NCBI GenBank assembly: GCA_963931865.1
Contig: OZ007510.1
Coordinates: forward strand, 10,636,993-10,700,992
Direction: 5' to 3'
Length of the DNA stretch: 64,000 nucleotides
Source: Axinella damicornis
Taxonomy: Eukaryota; Porifera; Demospongiae; Axinellida; Axinellidae
Made by a program: the position numbers and the translations under genes. Below the pieces are notes generated by a model. It saw only the letters and a program-made list of their open reading frames with translations. It ran no database searches and was not told the DNA's origin. Shown piece after piece: positions 1 through 13,000 of the stretch. Every line of letters starts with the position of its first letter. Position 1 is the first letter of the stretch.

Positions 1-663
1 GCAGAAGCATGGCGGGAAGTAATTAATCATATTGTACAATCTGTATCGTCACACTGATATGAATTGTTGGTCCCACTATCTGTGTAGGATTGTTGCATGG
101 CAGAACGTGTTGCTATGGGGTTTGTCAACACACATTTCAAGGGATGAAGACCAGTGAGATGGCCGTAGCAAGGACAATGTCATGCAGAACACTTTACGTA
201 AATGGCATTGATAAGCATCCACACAGAGGATCTTAAGAGGTAGTCTTGTTAGCAGGTGCTCGGTAGCGCCTGGGAATGAGGCTAATCTAGTGCCATGAAA
301 ATTATGGTCTAGCTACATGCAGTTGCATTGTGATTTTCCATGGAGCACAGTATACGTAATTATGCATGCCTTCTCACCCGACTGTTTGTACTGCAAGCAA
401 CAAATGCTGGGGTGAGAATGCATGCACCTAGTTTCCCAGAGACCTCAACACAGAACCAGCACTGCCCCGCTGCACCACCACATGCAGAAATCTGCCCCAA
501 AACTCTAGTTTCATACCTAAACCACTCAAGAAGGAACAATTGCACAAGGCAAAACTACGGCTAATCCCTAGCCTCGTTCCCAGGCTCCTCCCCAGCTTTT
601 TGTCACATACCGTGTTTTTCAGGTTGCTTGCTCCGTCCAAACTCGGAATGCAAAACTGCAAAA

Positions 664-747
664 TATCACGTGACTTGAATCCACCAATAGAATCCAAGTT
701 GTCACGTGACAACTTGGATTCTATTGGTGGATTCAAGTCACGTGATA
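664..747. repeat. 84-bp perfect palindrome with three CACGTG sites
   Basis: The two 42-bp arms match base for base around the centre CAC|GTG at 705/706. CACGTG hexamers lie at the centre and near both ends. It forms the core of the 569-901 element. Perfect arms imply recent origin or gene conversion of the arms. Confidence 0.95.
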
Positions 748-750
748 CTT

Positions 751-791
751 TAGCCTTGTACCCAGGCCTTCAAGGCCTGGGTACGAGGCTA
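751..791. mobile_element. Minimal 41-bp foldback element nested in 569-901
   Basis: The sequence reads TAGCCTTGTACCCAGGCC, a 5-base loop, then the complement ending GAGGCTA. The 9-bp duplication GTGATACTT is exact at 742-750 and 792-800. This is the smallest complete member of the family in the window: essentially two terminal repeats and nothing else. Confidence 0.9.
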
Positions 792-1485
792 GTGATACTT
801 TTGTAGTTTTGCATTCCGAATTTTTTGGACAACCAACCTGAAATTTACGGTACTATACAGTATGCAACAAAAAGCTGGGGAGGAGCCTGGGAACGAGGCT
901 AGCTAATCCCCACAATGATATATAGTGGAACCCCTCTATTCCAAACCGCAATGCAGGCCTGAAATCAGGACACATTTAAGTTTAATTTGTCCCACGTCTC
1001 AATAATTATAACTTCACCCCTAAATGGCGCCTAATAAGCATAGGACACTTTTTGGGGTTCAACAAATGTCTGGAATAGAGGGGTTCTACACAAAATTGAT
1101 CATTAGACATCCATGAGTCTGCATTGGTCAGCATGAACAACATGCATTCTGCATGGAGTCAACAGCCAGCTGCTGATCCGGGTGATCCCCCACATTGACG
1201 ACATGCAACAATAATGGAATTCCTCTCTGCAAGTAGAAACTGTCAAACACAAGGAATCCCATGCCAGCATAGGGATAAAAATACTATTGTGGCTACTGTT
1301 TGTGTTGCTTCTCTTGTCGAAGGTGCTCTCTGGACAGAAGATCAGCCTATGGAATACAGAATAGAGAATACAATGAATATCTATCCATACAGCTATCTGT
1401 GTAGCCCTGACTCCAGGAAACAAGGGAAAAGGACACAGTCAGAGTCTGACAGGTCCTTATTTGCTCGAGCTCAAGGTAGACATAC

Positions 1486-3131
1486 CTGTCGGACAGGCTC
1501 AGGAACTCTCTTCTTGGAGCAAGCTATCGCCAGCTGTGTTGCAGTCTCCAAGGAAACCTTGTGTCCAACAGACGCATACACCGGGTTGGAAGCCTCATCA
1601 GAGGTCCGTACCGCCTGCATGAGGTCATAACAGAGTCCACCGGTAAGTACCAAGGGATTTATCCAATAGTGCCAACATACCATTCCCCAGACACGTCCAG
1701 ACGATCCCTTCAATGGAAAACAGTCTCCTTTTCTGAGCAGAGCAGAGTTAATCTTCATAACGAGCACATGGGGATTGAAGAAAGGAATACTAGCATTAAC
1801 TTTGCTAGGTAGAGCTCTTTGTAAGCACCTTCTCCTTGTGCTGGGAACTCTTTTCAAGGCCGTCTACATGATAGAGTTTCTTCCCTACTCCCACACACGG
1901 GATACCAGAGAGCACACCCAGATGACTAGCCAGGCCAAAACCTGCAGTTTCAGGGATTGAATGGATACACACGCATGATCACAGGCTGATGAGCCTGATG
2001 ATGCACACCAAGCACCATTTCCTGATATACTGATGTTGGAGCAGTGTGACAGCTGACGTACTTTCATTACCAACTAGATCAGCCCTGAGATTCCTTCATG
2101 CCTTAACCTTAATGCTAATGCTGGACATGCTGGTTCAGTGTGAGGTTACGCATGCAACGTACCTCTTGGATGGAGGACCCCATTTCCATCAACAAGTATC
2201 ACCTGTGGAGATTACATTTATCTGCATAAGACAGAGCTGCTACACTTTCTTTCCCTAGTTCCTACATGTAGTTCTGGCATTAGATAATTATGCATCCTTC
2301 TTTTCATCATTACGTCATGGGACTTTGAAATTTTCACTGACACGACCACCGTTTCAAGTGCATGGCCTCATTACACTATGATATACATGTAGCGTCTCAA
2401 GTTTCCAGTATTGCAAACATCCAAACCAGGATATTGTTCTAGTATAATTATACGGGATGGATCATCTGCTTATGCAGTGCTTAACTGATGTACTAGGTGA
2501 CAATCCACACAACAGATGGCTGTGCTCCGCCCAGTAGTATGGCTTGGGTGTTGAAGGTGCTAGAAACTTGAGACGTTACAGAATTTGGTTGTGATGCTAC
2601 AATATAGGGGAGGGATTAGCCTCGTTCCCAAGCCATTTCCACTGCCAGTATTTGTATTTGCATACTGCAAGCGATCAAATACTGGCGGTGGAAATGGCCT
2701 GGAAACTAGGCTGGGGAGGGACAACCTCTGAGAGTATCACACGTACTGACCTGTGGCAAGAGGTGCGGGCAGTCATGCTTGACCACCTCCAGTCTCTGCA
2801 GGAGGAAGCCCACTTCCCTGAAGGCCAGAAATCCTGGAATGTACGGCTCCGTCATCTCCACTATCGCCCAGCTCACATGGACAACCTACGATGAAAGAAC
2901 AATCTCTCATCGCTTGTATGTTGTTAGCTGCTATGAAGTATGCACACCTTGAGGTCGGGAAAGCTCAGTATGGCCAGCATGGCACAGGCATGGGTAGGAC
3001 GCTCCTTGTCAAATGAGATGTCAACTCCAGCTACGTGTCGGAGGTTAGCGAAGGGATCGTCCCCCTTTCTCCATGACTTCACATCATCTGAGTCCATTTC
3101 CACCAGTTGGGACTTGAGTTCTTCCTGCTCT
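1486..3131 (-). CDS. ENDOV: Endonuclease V (six exons; first and last exons not placed)
   Basis: Endonuclease V cleaves the second phosphodiester bond 3' of inosine; the animal enzyme acts mainly on inosine-containing RNA. Exons on the minus strand, in order: 3131-2948, 2885-2751, 2202-2163, 1941-1829, 1752-1681, 1614-1486. All junctions are GT-AG with compatible phases. Spliced products show the family hallmarks: VAGVDISF (metal-binding Asp), [11 protein letters not shown] (catalytic Glu), [12 protein letters not shown] (second metal Asp), [36 protein letters not shown] and RVPEPVRQ. The first exon should end in phase 2 and was not found. The short C-terminal exon after VRQ is also missing. 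The 40-bp exon 2163-2202 is a micro-exon carrying the second Asp. All visible catalytic positions are intact, so the gene looks functional. Confidence 0.93.
2616..2712. mobile_element. TAGCCTCG-family foldback element in an ENDOV intron
   Basis: Terminal inverted repeats of about 35 bp surround a short spacer. The 9-bp duplication GGGGAGGGA flanks it at 2607-2615 and 2713-2721. It lies in the ENDOV intron between exons 2885-2751 and 2202-2163. Confidence 0.85.
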
Positions 3132-6036
3132 CTGCAGTCAGTGTGCACAGCATTGAGACTTGTTACATGAGTGTTCACTAGAGTCGTATGCCCACTGCAT
3201 GTACCAAGATACGTACCCAGAGGCTGGATCGCTAAACTGTATATTAGTTTCTGAACCTTTTCCACTGACATCTCTTGGCAACTTCGTCTGGTGAGAGTGT
3301 ACGTGGTCCTCCTTCAGTGCATTCTTCATCATCACCTGAAGAATGCACATAGCAACATGTACGTAAATGAGTTATCTTGCTCCATGCATGCATGCAAGAA
3401 GCTAGAGTTAATGCACCAACCCATGACTATGTCAGGCACTCCATCAACTTGTGTACCTACCAACCACTGCAAGTATACTTCTGCTGTAAAGTGCAGTTGC
3501 TTGGTTCCATATCCCCGACCATGCACTTAGTCTCGCATAGCCAGAATAGGTCAAGGGTTCAGCTTGAGAGGGGAATGGACGGTTCTCTGATGTCAAGGGT
3601 ATAGTAAGGCCCCGGCAATGAGTTATACACCAGCAGTGGCTGCCATGCACAAATATCATGGAAGTGTACAGAAAAGTTATCATTGATGACATCAGTGCAA
3701 TGCCCTTAGGCATCTGTTTTGCATATTTGGGGAAAAGGAGTAGAGTGAATTACTGATTGTCGGACACTGTTGACCACTGGACTTTGACAAAGATTCGAAC
3801 TGAAGTGAGTTAAACCACCCTGGAGCGGCTTACATGTGTAGTTGCCTAAACTGAGACAGCTCGTACGCAGTAGTTTGTCATGATCATGCGAGTTGTCCGT
3901 TTACTGAATGTTCGATGATGACTTTTTTCAGGTCAGTCTGCCACGATCCAAAATTGAGAGTAGAAGAACCACCTATGCTACGTTATATGACCCAGTTCCC
4001 ATAACAACCAGTGCTGTGACCATCCTGCTTTTTGTGTAGCGGACATGTAGGGTGTCCAAAGTTCGAGGCCAAGTCTCGACGAACGAAGTTTCGGAGCCCA
4101 AGTCATAACACCAAAACTACTAGGTCTACGAAATGTGGTTTTCATTGTCATGGATGGTAGTCTCAACACATAGTGTTGGTGTTCCCTGGTTGGTGAAAAT
4201 CTTGAAGTATATTGCCTTGGAAATAGTGTCTGAAAACCGATTGCTCACTCTAGCCTCATTCCTAGAATTTTTCACCTCCAATGTACAATCACAGTATTAA
4301 TAAAGCATAGGGCCGGCCTACTGTAATATTGGAGGAGAATGAGACTGTCGACCATAAAAATATACATGTATGTGTGAGTTGATCACCTCCCATTGCAACA
4401 AAGCGACTTCATCAAATTTTCAGGCTTACCCAATCCTATGTCCTGAACCAGTGCTGATAGGGTGGTGTCTTCGTTTTGGGACTCTAAGCAAGCCATCATC
4501 ATCCAGTCGCCCTTTGACCTTGAGCACGCCTACGCATAATTAGCTAATTAGCTATGCAGTTGCTCACGTGCTCAGCAAGGACGAGTAGCCATTGGCAACA
4601 GATATTCAGAAACAAAAGGCTGCAAGCAAGAAGAGCAGAGCTTTGTCCAGGTGGGTCACTTCAGGCTATAAATCAGTAGGCGTGGATGCTGCAAGTGCTA
4701 TAGTCTTGCGTAGCCAGACGCTCGCCACGGGATGGAGTCTGCTACGCGAGACTACAGCTAGCTGTTTGTGGCCCATCTAGTGGTACCTCCAGCATCCAGG
4801 TGGGTACATATATGGCATTCTATAAAATGCCTAAGCAGACAAAAAAAAAGATATCTGTTCAATCCTAGCCCACGTTTAATTGAAGATTGGAGGATATATT
4901 TCCCATTCCACGACTGAAACTAAGTTAAGAGAGGGGATTTCCAGACAGAGTTTCTGGACACAGCCCCAGCTTTCACTCTCTAGGAGCAGTTTCTTTTAAC
5001 AACTACACAGGTTCAACAGTATGGTATGCACGTGCACTTACATGTACCATTATGTGGATTCCAGGGCCATGAAGTGCCGCATCTGAAATTACAATACCGT
5101 CCGGAAATCCTCTCCCTTACGTTAGTCTCGGGTGGCCAGGTCTGGCCACGCGAGACCAGAGACTGGGTTGTAGCCATGTAGGTAAATTGTGACAACAGAG
5201 ATGGCCTTTTCTCACACAAGTGGTCTTCTAGCGCATCAGCCACCATCAGTGGGGAGCATTTTGCATCAGCACCAGCAGTCTACTTCCATCATGCACATGC
5301 AAGCACCTTGGTGTTGGTGGGTGGAGAAATAGTGCATAGTAGCCACAGTATACCAACAGTCACCAGCAGATGTTCCCATTTACCCTCCCGTCTTATGAGG
5401 GGGACCACTCTTTGCCTTCAAGCTTCTTGTCCGTAGTCCAAAATTAGCTATTATAATAGGGCGGAATCGACCAGGTATGCTACTCACATTTGGTTGCTGA
5501 TTTGTATACAATCTTGAAAGAATGCCTGTCAATATTGAGTCTTAGTTCAATCTCTGCCACTGGAGTACAAGCATTGTTCTAGGTTGCCAGTTTACCATTT
5601 CAGCAAAGTTTTTCTTTGCTTCGGGTGTGTGTAGCTCTACCCGTATGTATTTTGTGTTAGCCTCTCAAACCCCGAGATTGCCCACCTATCAAGTTTTCTA
5701 GTAAAGAAGGCCTGAGAGAAGCACTTATTGTATTACTAGCAGGAACTGCCCATCTATGGGTGGTATCTGCATGCTCGCGATGGAAACGTCCAACCAGGCC
5801 CACCTACATGCCCCCCCACCACCACCACCCAGCCCTGCACCACCACCACCACCACCCAGCCCTGCACCCTACCTCCTTCAGCTCGGTGATGCAACCCGTG
5901 GCACTATGAGCAGATGCTCACACAATGATGTCAAACTTGTTCTACATTGTAAAGGGCATAGTCAGTTATTCGTTGCATTACTAGCTCAGAAGTGTGATGC
6001 ACACTTGACAATCTTATTAATGTACTGTTCTAGGCA
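3132..6036. other. Intergenic region between ENDOV and DNAL4
   Basis: The ENDOV first exon and shared 5' regions should lie here, but no convincing coding exon was recognised on either strand. It contains short fragments resembling foldback ends (around 4701-4754 and 5123-5160) and a CCA-rich stretch at 5812-5868 that gives a proline-rich open frame. I treat that frame as chance. Confidence 0.5.
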
Positions 6037-7274
6037 ATGGAGGAGGGAGGGAAGGTGGCTGAAGCAACACCGGGAGGAGGAGAGAGTTCAGAGGGGAGCG
6101 GAAGTGGCTTCTATAATCGCAGGCTCCACAACTACCCTCTGATCAAGGTGGGGGTTAGACCCACTATTAGGCCTTTAGACTACAGGTCACTCTGCTGTTC
6201 CTGTGCTGGAATCAAGTGCAATTGCTGACTGGTTGTATATTGCTGTTGCTTGGCCCCTCAGCACTCTGACATGAACGAGGAGATGAGGGTGGAGGCTATG
6301 GAGCTGTGCGTCACTGCCTGTGAGAAACACAGCAGCAGCAATGAGGCAAGCAAGATCATGTCCTGCACTAGTTAATGTTAGCCTCATCCACATGCAGGCT
6401 GTCTCCCCACTCTGCTTTCCTGACTGCATGCATGACCTCCTCCCGCTTTTCCTCACGTGGTTCAAAGGTCACGCATGCAGTCAAGAAAGCTGACAGCCTG
6501 AGGACGAGAGTAAGACATCGTGCCATCATACTCTTTACGTGCGTGGTAGTTCCATGTAGCCCATAATCAATTCCATGTAGTTCCTAATTTTAGAACTGCT
6601 GTCTTTGATCATATGCAATGGCACATGATTGTGCCTTCCATAGATCCTGTGCTAATTAGCACACACGTGCACCATGCACATACACTGCCATGGGGAACAT
6701 TGGAGGCGGGTAAACAATGCCCATATTCTATGATCATGGTACCTCTGATTCACACTGCAAGGGTGGAATAATTGTTACTGCACATGAAGTGAGATAGAAC
6801 AATAACTCACTCAGGTATGAGTTGCAGGAAGGCCAACATTTGTAGGAGTGAACCATGCAGTGCTTTAGCCTCGTTCCCAGGCCATCGCCCAGCTTTTCGT
6901 CGCTTTACCGTATACTGCAAGCGACGAAAAGCTGGGCGTGGGACTGGGAACAAGGCTAGCAGTGCTTCCTAAGCGAGATCCACTAGCAACCTTTGGTTGT
7001 CTTGCACACACACACACACACCCACATACATGCACACTCACATACACATACATGAATACACTCTGCACACTTGCACACACACTCACATGCCACTGCACAT
7101 ATGCCCCCCCCCCTCCCCCCCACACACACACACATACACACCACACACTTGTACACACACACTTGTACACACTCTCAAATGCACACACATCACAAACACA
7201 CACACACACACATGCATACACACACGCGCGTGCGCACACACACACACACACCACACACACACACACACACACCA

Positions 7275-7323
<49 letters not shown>

Positions 7324-7487
7324 CTGCAGCCAAGATGATTAAAGATACGATGGACAAGAAGTTTGGTCCTGCATGGCATGCAGTGGTAGGGGCAGGATTT
7401 GGTTTTGAGATCACCCACGATGTGAAAAACTTATTGTACATGTTCTTTGGAGGAAACACAGCAATTTGCGTATGGAAGTGTGCATAA
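6037..7487 (+). CDS. DNAL4: Dynein light chain 4, axonemal type
   Basis: A small LC8-like dynein light chain, a subunit of axonemal dynein motors in cilia and flagella. Three exons: 6037-6147, 6262-6345 and 7323-7487, all phase 0, give 119 residues (human DNAL4 has 105; the extra residues are a Gly/Glu-rich N-terminus). Exon 2 starts HSDMNEEMRVEAMELCVTAC. Exon 3 carries AAKMIKDTMDKKFG, GFGFEITHDVKNLLY and the C-terminus FGGNTAICVWKCA, typical of the family. Intron 2 is unusual: its donor is GC (GAG|GCAAGC) instead of GT, and its acceptor is the end of a long CA microsatellite with no pyrimidine tract. The start ATG is the only one in frame upstream of the conserved core. Function is confident by family; regulation is not visible. 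Confidence 0.95.
6866..6958. mobile_element. TAGCCTCG-family foldback element in DNAL4 intron 2
   Basis: 93 bp, almost fully self-complementary, flanked by a perfect 9-bp duplication GCAGTGCTT at 6857-6865 and 6959-6967. Confidence 0.9.
7003..7322. repeat. CA microsatellite ending at a splice acceptor
   Basis: About 320 bp of CA-rich repeat, with a pure CA run at 7278-7320, ends in CACACAG, the 3' splice site of DNAL4 exon 3. Long histidine/threonine open frames across it are artefacts. Confidence 0.95.
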
Positions 7488-8477
7488 TTATGCCTTGTGA
7501 TGTTCCATGTGTTATTATTGGTGGATAGATTACTTACAGTGTCATGTGACTGCACCATATTTATGCCATGCACTCTTGCTACCCTGTATCACTTCCTTAT
7601 AATACAGTTTAGTAATGCTGGTCTATAGGCAGGGCTGTGCACCTCGTCTAGAATGCGCGTTGTGCGACTGCTAACCTGGCAACAGTTGGAACCCTAACAG
7701 GTATGGTAGTTTGACACTCCTTCGCGGCGCTCATAAGCCAGACACACATTCAAAGTCCAAATAAGGTGGTCCGAATGTTTAGGGTTCTATACTGTTTTCA
7801 TTTCTTGCAGTCATTGTGTATAGCAATGCATGCAGTCAATTATTTCTGACCACAAGTACTATATACTTGTCACTATTCTGGAAGAGGGAGTGCATGCATG
7901 GCTTAATTCTTAATATAATTATGATTAATGCATGAGGAGATCACTGGAAGAGGGAGTGCATGTTTTTCTTATAGCAACCAGAACTATAATTGCAGATTGA
8001 AACCTTAGTAAAATAGGCCTAAGAGGGCCTGTTGGTTTCGTACTGTGACTTATTCCATTCATTCATGTCATATTGTGGGGTGAGCCTATAGCAAGTGCAT
8101 ATGCAGAACATGGAGCGTTTGCATGCCTGCACTTACTCTCGTGACCCACAACCTCTTAATTGGAACTGTGGCTGAGTAGGCACGCCACACACGACATGGA
8201 TACACTAATAATGTGTTCTTCTGCAGAGCATGTACCGGACACAGCAGCTGCAGCCCAATTCTAGTACTGTACAAAGTTTGTGATACAAACAATCAGAATG
8301 ATAATATACAAATGTGGCTACAAAGATATGCTATACTAAACAGCAATAGCAAACAATACAAGTGACAAACAACATAATCACTGAACGTGCTTCAGAAGCA
8401 TAATTTTGTGCTGGATGTTGATATGTTAACAGTTATACAGATGGTTGGTGACATCTTAATTTACTGACACATAATAG
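7488..8477. other. Intergenic, convergent 3' regions
   Basis: Lies between the DNAL4 stop and the stop of the PKD-repeat gene, which converge. AT-rich and unique, with a short repeated phrase (GGAAGAGGGAGTGCATG at about 7882 and 7945). No gene is recognised. Confidence 0.5.
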
Positions 8478-9902
8478 CTAACGGATTGATCTTGTCGAGC
8501 CGTAGAAGTCATTCTGCTCTCCTTCAGTTCCCATTGCAATGAGATTCACCAGTCCCGTCTTCTGTGTCTCGCTTGGTCTCCTAACTCGGTCCGCAACCAG
8601 ATTAGCAGTTACTTTTGCTCTCTGCCAGTATGACCGCCCCTCACTCAAGTCCACAAACTTGAAGTCTGCCGTCTCAGTTAGTCTGTTGCGGTACCTCCGA
8701 TAAGGGATGTACACACCGACTATCAGCAGTATGATGACCACAACTGCTACCAATACTCCTAACACAACTGCCGTGGTACTGGAGGCTACAAGTACTGGTG
8801 AGGGACCTACGTGTGTGAGGGTGTGTAGGTGTGTGTGTGTGTGTGGGAAGGTGTGGGTGTGTGAGGGTGTGTAGGTGTGTGTGTGGGTGTGTAATGTGGG
8901 TGAGTGTAATGTGTATAGGTGTATGTGTGATGTATAGGTGTGTGAGGGTGTGTAGGTGTGTGTGGGAGGGTGTGGGTGTGTGAGGATGTGTAGGAGTGTG
9001 TGTGGGTGTGTAATGTGGGTGAGTGTAATGTGTATAGGTGTATGTGTGATGTATAGGTGTATGGGTGATGTGTGATGTCCATGTGTGTGTGTGTAACCAT
9101 ACCACTCCAGGCATACAATGTAAATAATTATGCCGAAAGACTAGCCTCATTCCCAGGCCTGCGCGCCACTTTTGGTTGCACGAAAGAACGCGGAGGGCCT
9201 GGTATGTTTCCTCACATGTGTGATGTAGGTGGTTACTGGTAGAAATTGAACATGGGCAAACTGAGGCTCAGAACAGCAAGAAGAGCTAAGGTACCAGCTG
9301 CAGGTAACTTACTGCAAGTACCTGGCTAGCGAGGGGCGACTGTCATATATACCAAGCATTAAATGTGTATTGAACAATACACAAAAGTTCTTTTTTTTTT
9401 TGTTCTGAAAAAATTTGGCAATTTGTCGATTACATCATGCTCATGTGGGCAAACATATACCAGGCTCTCCCTGCTTTTACATACTGCAAGCGACAAAAAG
9501 CTGGGCGGGGCCTGGGAACGAGGCCGCTACTGAAAGATTACAGCTGCTGACATACGTACATGTCATTCCAGACTTACCTGTGACAACAGAGTATGAAAAG
9601 ACATCACTCTTGTAGCTTACATCGTTCCAGAACAGAGCAACAAATGCAAACTGTCCTATTTCGTTGAATGTCATCATCACTTGGGTACTTGTTGAGTTCA
9701 ACTGGTGGCACTGTTGAAACTTACAAGTGTTCACAGGATAGATGGGCATGGATGTGTTGCTAGATGGAGTGATATTCCAGCAGGCGGTGATGGGGACACT
9801 GTGTGCATGTATGTGTGAGCGGTGTGTGTGTGCATTGTGAGAAGATGAAATGTAATTGATCCATTGCGTGCGCACGTGCACACACACACACACACACACA
9901 CA

Positions 9903-9946
<44 letters not shown>

Positions 9947-9995
9947 CACATGCTACACACACACACACACTCCTTGGGAGGAGCCTGGAACAAGG

Positions 9996-10047
<52 letters not shown>

Positions 10048-13000
10048 CAACACACACACAGCCACACACACACATCAGTGCATGGTGCCGTCTCCAAGAG
10101 TTGGATCTTTGTTCTCCCCCCCCCCCCTTCCCTCTCCCTCCCCAAACTGCTCTTACCTTCCTTTGGCTGATATTGTAACAGGTGCTGTGGAGTCCACTAT
10201 CACAGAGTTATCACCATTGACCACCATACTTATCTGGTCGACCTCCTCTGTGAGTTGGGTGGGAGTAATGTGATGTGCATGTGTGAGTGGTCTACACACC
10301 TTGCCTCATTCCCAGACACCTGGGAACGAGACTAGGCTACCCAAGGGGAAATTCCCTTGGAGAAGGCACAAAACAGTCATCACAGCAAATATGCAGTCTA
10401 CAAGAGTTCACTAATTGAGTTGGCTCTGGCTTTATTGTTGCTGCTTGCACATGCTGGATTTCAATTAGCCTCATTCCCAGGACCCAACTCTTGCAGTACG
10501 GATAAGCCTACCCGTACTGGCCCATGAGTCGGTGAAATCTAGTCCATCAGGCCCCAACCCAGCTTTAATTCAGTACCATTGCTTGCAGTACAGTTACTTG
10601 CAGTATGCATAAGTAAAACTTAAGCTCATCCGGGTTGGGGCCTGGGGACGAGTCAGCCTTTGATCCCAGGCTCCAACCCAGCTTCCACTTATCCATACTG
10701 GAAGTGGGTTGGAACCGTGGGGCTAGATACATATCACTGACTTATCATACGAATTGCCATTTGAGGTGGCCATCGTTCATGCAAGCGCGATTGACTCACA
10801 GTTGATGTATGAGAACACATGGACGTGGACAATGAAACACCATCAGGGAGCTTTGGAAATGCCTTTTCTTTTGAGGCCAAGAAAGGTACTGCACGAAGGT
10901 GGGTTGCTAAAGTACCAATGACAGCGCTTCCTTGTTGAATAGGCCCCAAAATGCTGCATGCTTTGCAAGCAGATTAGCATCCCAGAAATCCCGTTTCAAA
11001 GTTTCTGGGTACGCCCCGGCTACAGATGTAGCTCAATCAGTTCTGTGGCAAAGCACAGTACGCCTGGCTCACTCCCCACAGTGATCACACATGTACCAGT
11101 GTACTAATTCACAGTTGGCTATGTACATGTATTTGTGAATGTCCAGGACGGCAGTGAAGTATTTTTTCTTCACTACACAAGTTGTCCCCTCTGAACTGTA
11201 TTATGAGCCATCATTTCCCACTTGGTACCAATATCCCTTAATGGTGGTCGTTGGAGCTTACCAAGCAGTTCCATATGATCTGTCAGATTAGTGTGCAAGG
11301 ACAGAAGCTCTGTCATGAAAACACCAATGGCATTCACTGAGTAGTTGTATGTGCCCGTCTTGTTATAGCAATGTGTGATATTTGGTTCAGTGGAGTCCTG
11401 CTTGTACTGCCCATCCCCAAAGTCGTAACTGTAGTACACCTGCTCGATTACACTGTTGTTGAATTTTGTTTGAGAGACAGTTGGCACAAACACGATGCAG
11501 CCCACAGTGTACTGGGGTGTGCCGTGTAGTACTTGCACCACTTCTGAGCAACCAGTGAGCTCCACTGATAGCATCAAACCACCATTCTCTGCAGGTACAC
11601 AGTCAAAAAAGTATATCATATATGCGTGTGCAGTCTACAACACTGACTGCCCAGTATCACGGTCCTATCCACCCAGAGGATGGTGGGGTTCCAGGGGAGT
11701 AACTGGGACTGTGAGACTGGGGAGGTATATAAGTACTCACATATACATGCAGCAGCCCTGTAGGAAGCAACTATCGGTTGATCTGGTGGCGAGAGCTCAA
11801 TGATGTAGACACCGTTAAACGTGCGATTGCGAAGCGTGCCAGGTAGGCGGGGTCTGGGCTGAGATCGTCTCAGGTGCAATCTTGGGACACACGTTCTCGT
11901 TACAGGCATATCCCAGATAAAATAAGAGAAGAAGACGGGGAAGAGTCTAGTCGTTAGCCAACTTAGAGTCATAGCTAGGGAAGGCTGCATCAATATCGTT
12001 TCATGGGAAGGAAAGGTAGAGAGGAGGCAACTGCCTCCCTCCGCCCCCACCACAATTGTAGATATATGGTAGCCTTGTTCCCAGGCCCCGCCCAGCTTTT
12101 CGTCACTTGCAGTACGGAAAAGTGGGAGAAGGCCTGGTATCTTTCCTCACATGAGCCTCGGAATGAAAAAGCAAAGTTGTTCAACCAACTACACGTTCAA
12201 CACTTGGTGTGTATAACAGTCCCCCTCCCCCCTCCCCCCTAGATACGCGTGGTAAAATTACCTGATACCTTAGCTCTTCATGCTGTTCTGAGCCCCAGTG
12301 TGCCCACATTCAATCAAACTGGTTCTACCATCGGTTCTATCCCGACGTCACTCACCTGAGGAAAGATACCAGGCACTCTCCCGCGTTTCCGTACGGCAAG
12401 CGATGAAAAGCTGGGCGGACCCTGGGAATATATTCCCCTGAGCTTTTTAGCAGAATGCAAGCAGTTGTACCGCACACACTGCAAATGTTTGTTGTCTTTC
12501 ACTTATAACAAGCCGTGATGTTAATATTTCTGTAAACACCTGAATACAGTGCGAGCTATGTAGCCATGGCTAAATGCATTGGTAGCAAAGCTGGTTGTTT
12601 GGCAGTGTTCGGCATTCCAGACAATGAAGAAGACTGTCTATTCTCATTTGAGTTAGCCATTGGTGTGTGCCATGGAACCAGATATTGACAGACAATTAAC
12701 ATGCATTGGGAAGAGGTACATCCACTGCAGCCGTCATTCAAGTCATACCACTTTTGAATTGGAGTTTTGTCTGCGACACAAGTACAAACATACGGAAAAG
12801 CCAAACCCTCAATCAAGCACGCATTATGGATTGCAATCTGTTAAGCCATTCGACTTGCTAGCGTGGGGCTTACTCGGGCTCACCCAATTGTGATGGCAAT
12901 CTTGACCCTGTACAGCTGCACAATCTCAACACGCTGTATATATACTCACAAAATCAACGCACCTGCAATTGATATGTTGGTCGTAGCACAGGCCAGGAAT

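Larger units (their letters stand above)
569..901. mobile_element. TAGCCTCG-family foldback element with nested insertion
   Basis: The ends are inverted repeats (AGCCTCGTTCCCAGGCTCC at the left, its complement at the right), flanked by a perfect 9-bp target-site duplication GCTAATCCC at 560-568 and 902-910. The centre is a perfect 84-bp palindrome (664-747). A second, 41-bp member of the same family (751-791) has inserted in the right arm with its own duplication. No coding sequence is present, so it is non-autonomous. Confidence 0.9.
1..1485. other. Repeat-rich stretch downstream of ENDOV, no gene placed
   Basis: No exon with convincing homology was found. The stretch holds a nested inverted-repeat element at 569-901 (separate entry) and unique AT-rich sequence. 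The last coding exon of ENDOV, expected on the minus strand below 1486, should lie here but was not identified. Reading through the donor at 1485 gives only four more codons before a stop. Confidence 0.5.

Noticed and set aside
5756..6142. 128-codon proline-rich open frame overlapping DNAL4 exon 1
   Set aside because: It arises from CCA repeats and is out of frame with the well-supported DNAL4 exon.
6865..7573. Long Cys/Val and His/Thr open frames over CA/GT repeats (also at about 8700, 9800, 25700, 41600 and 63700)
   Set aside because: They are translations of dinucleotide repeats, open in several frames on both strands.
11030..11100. tRNA-like phrase GTAGCTCAATCAG
   Set aside because: No foldable acceptor stem, anticodon arm or T-loop sequence in register.
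12566..12900. Possible old coding fragment on the plus strand (MAKCIGSKAGCLAVFGIPDN...)
   Set aside because: Interrupted by stops within 35 codons, and no family was recognised.
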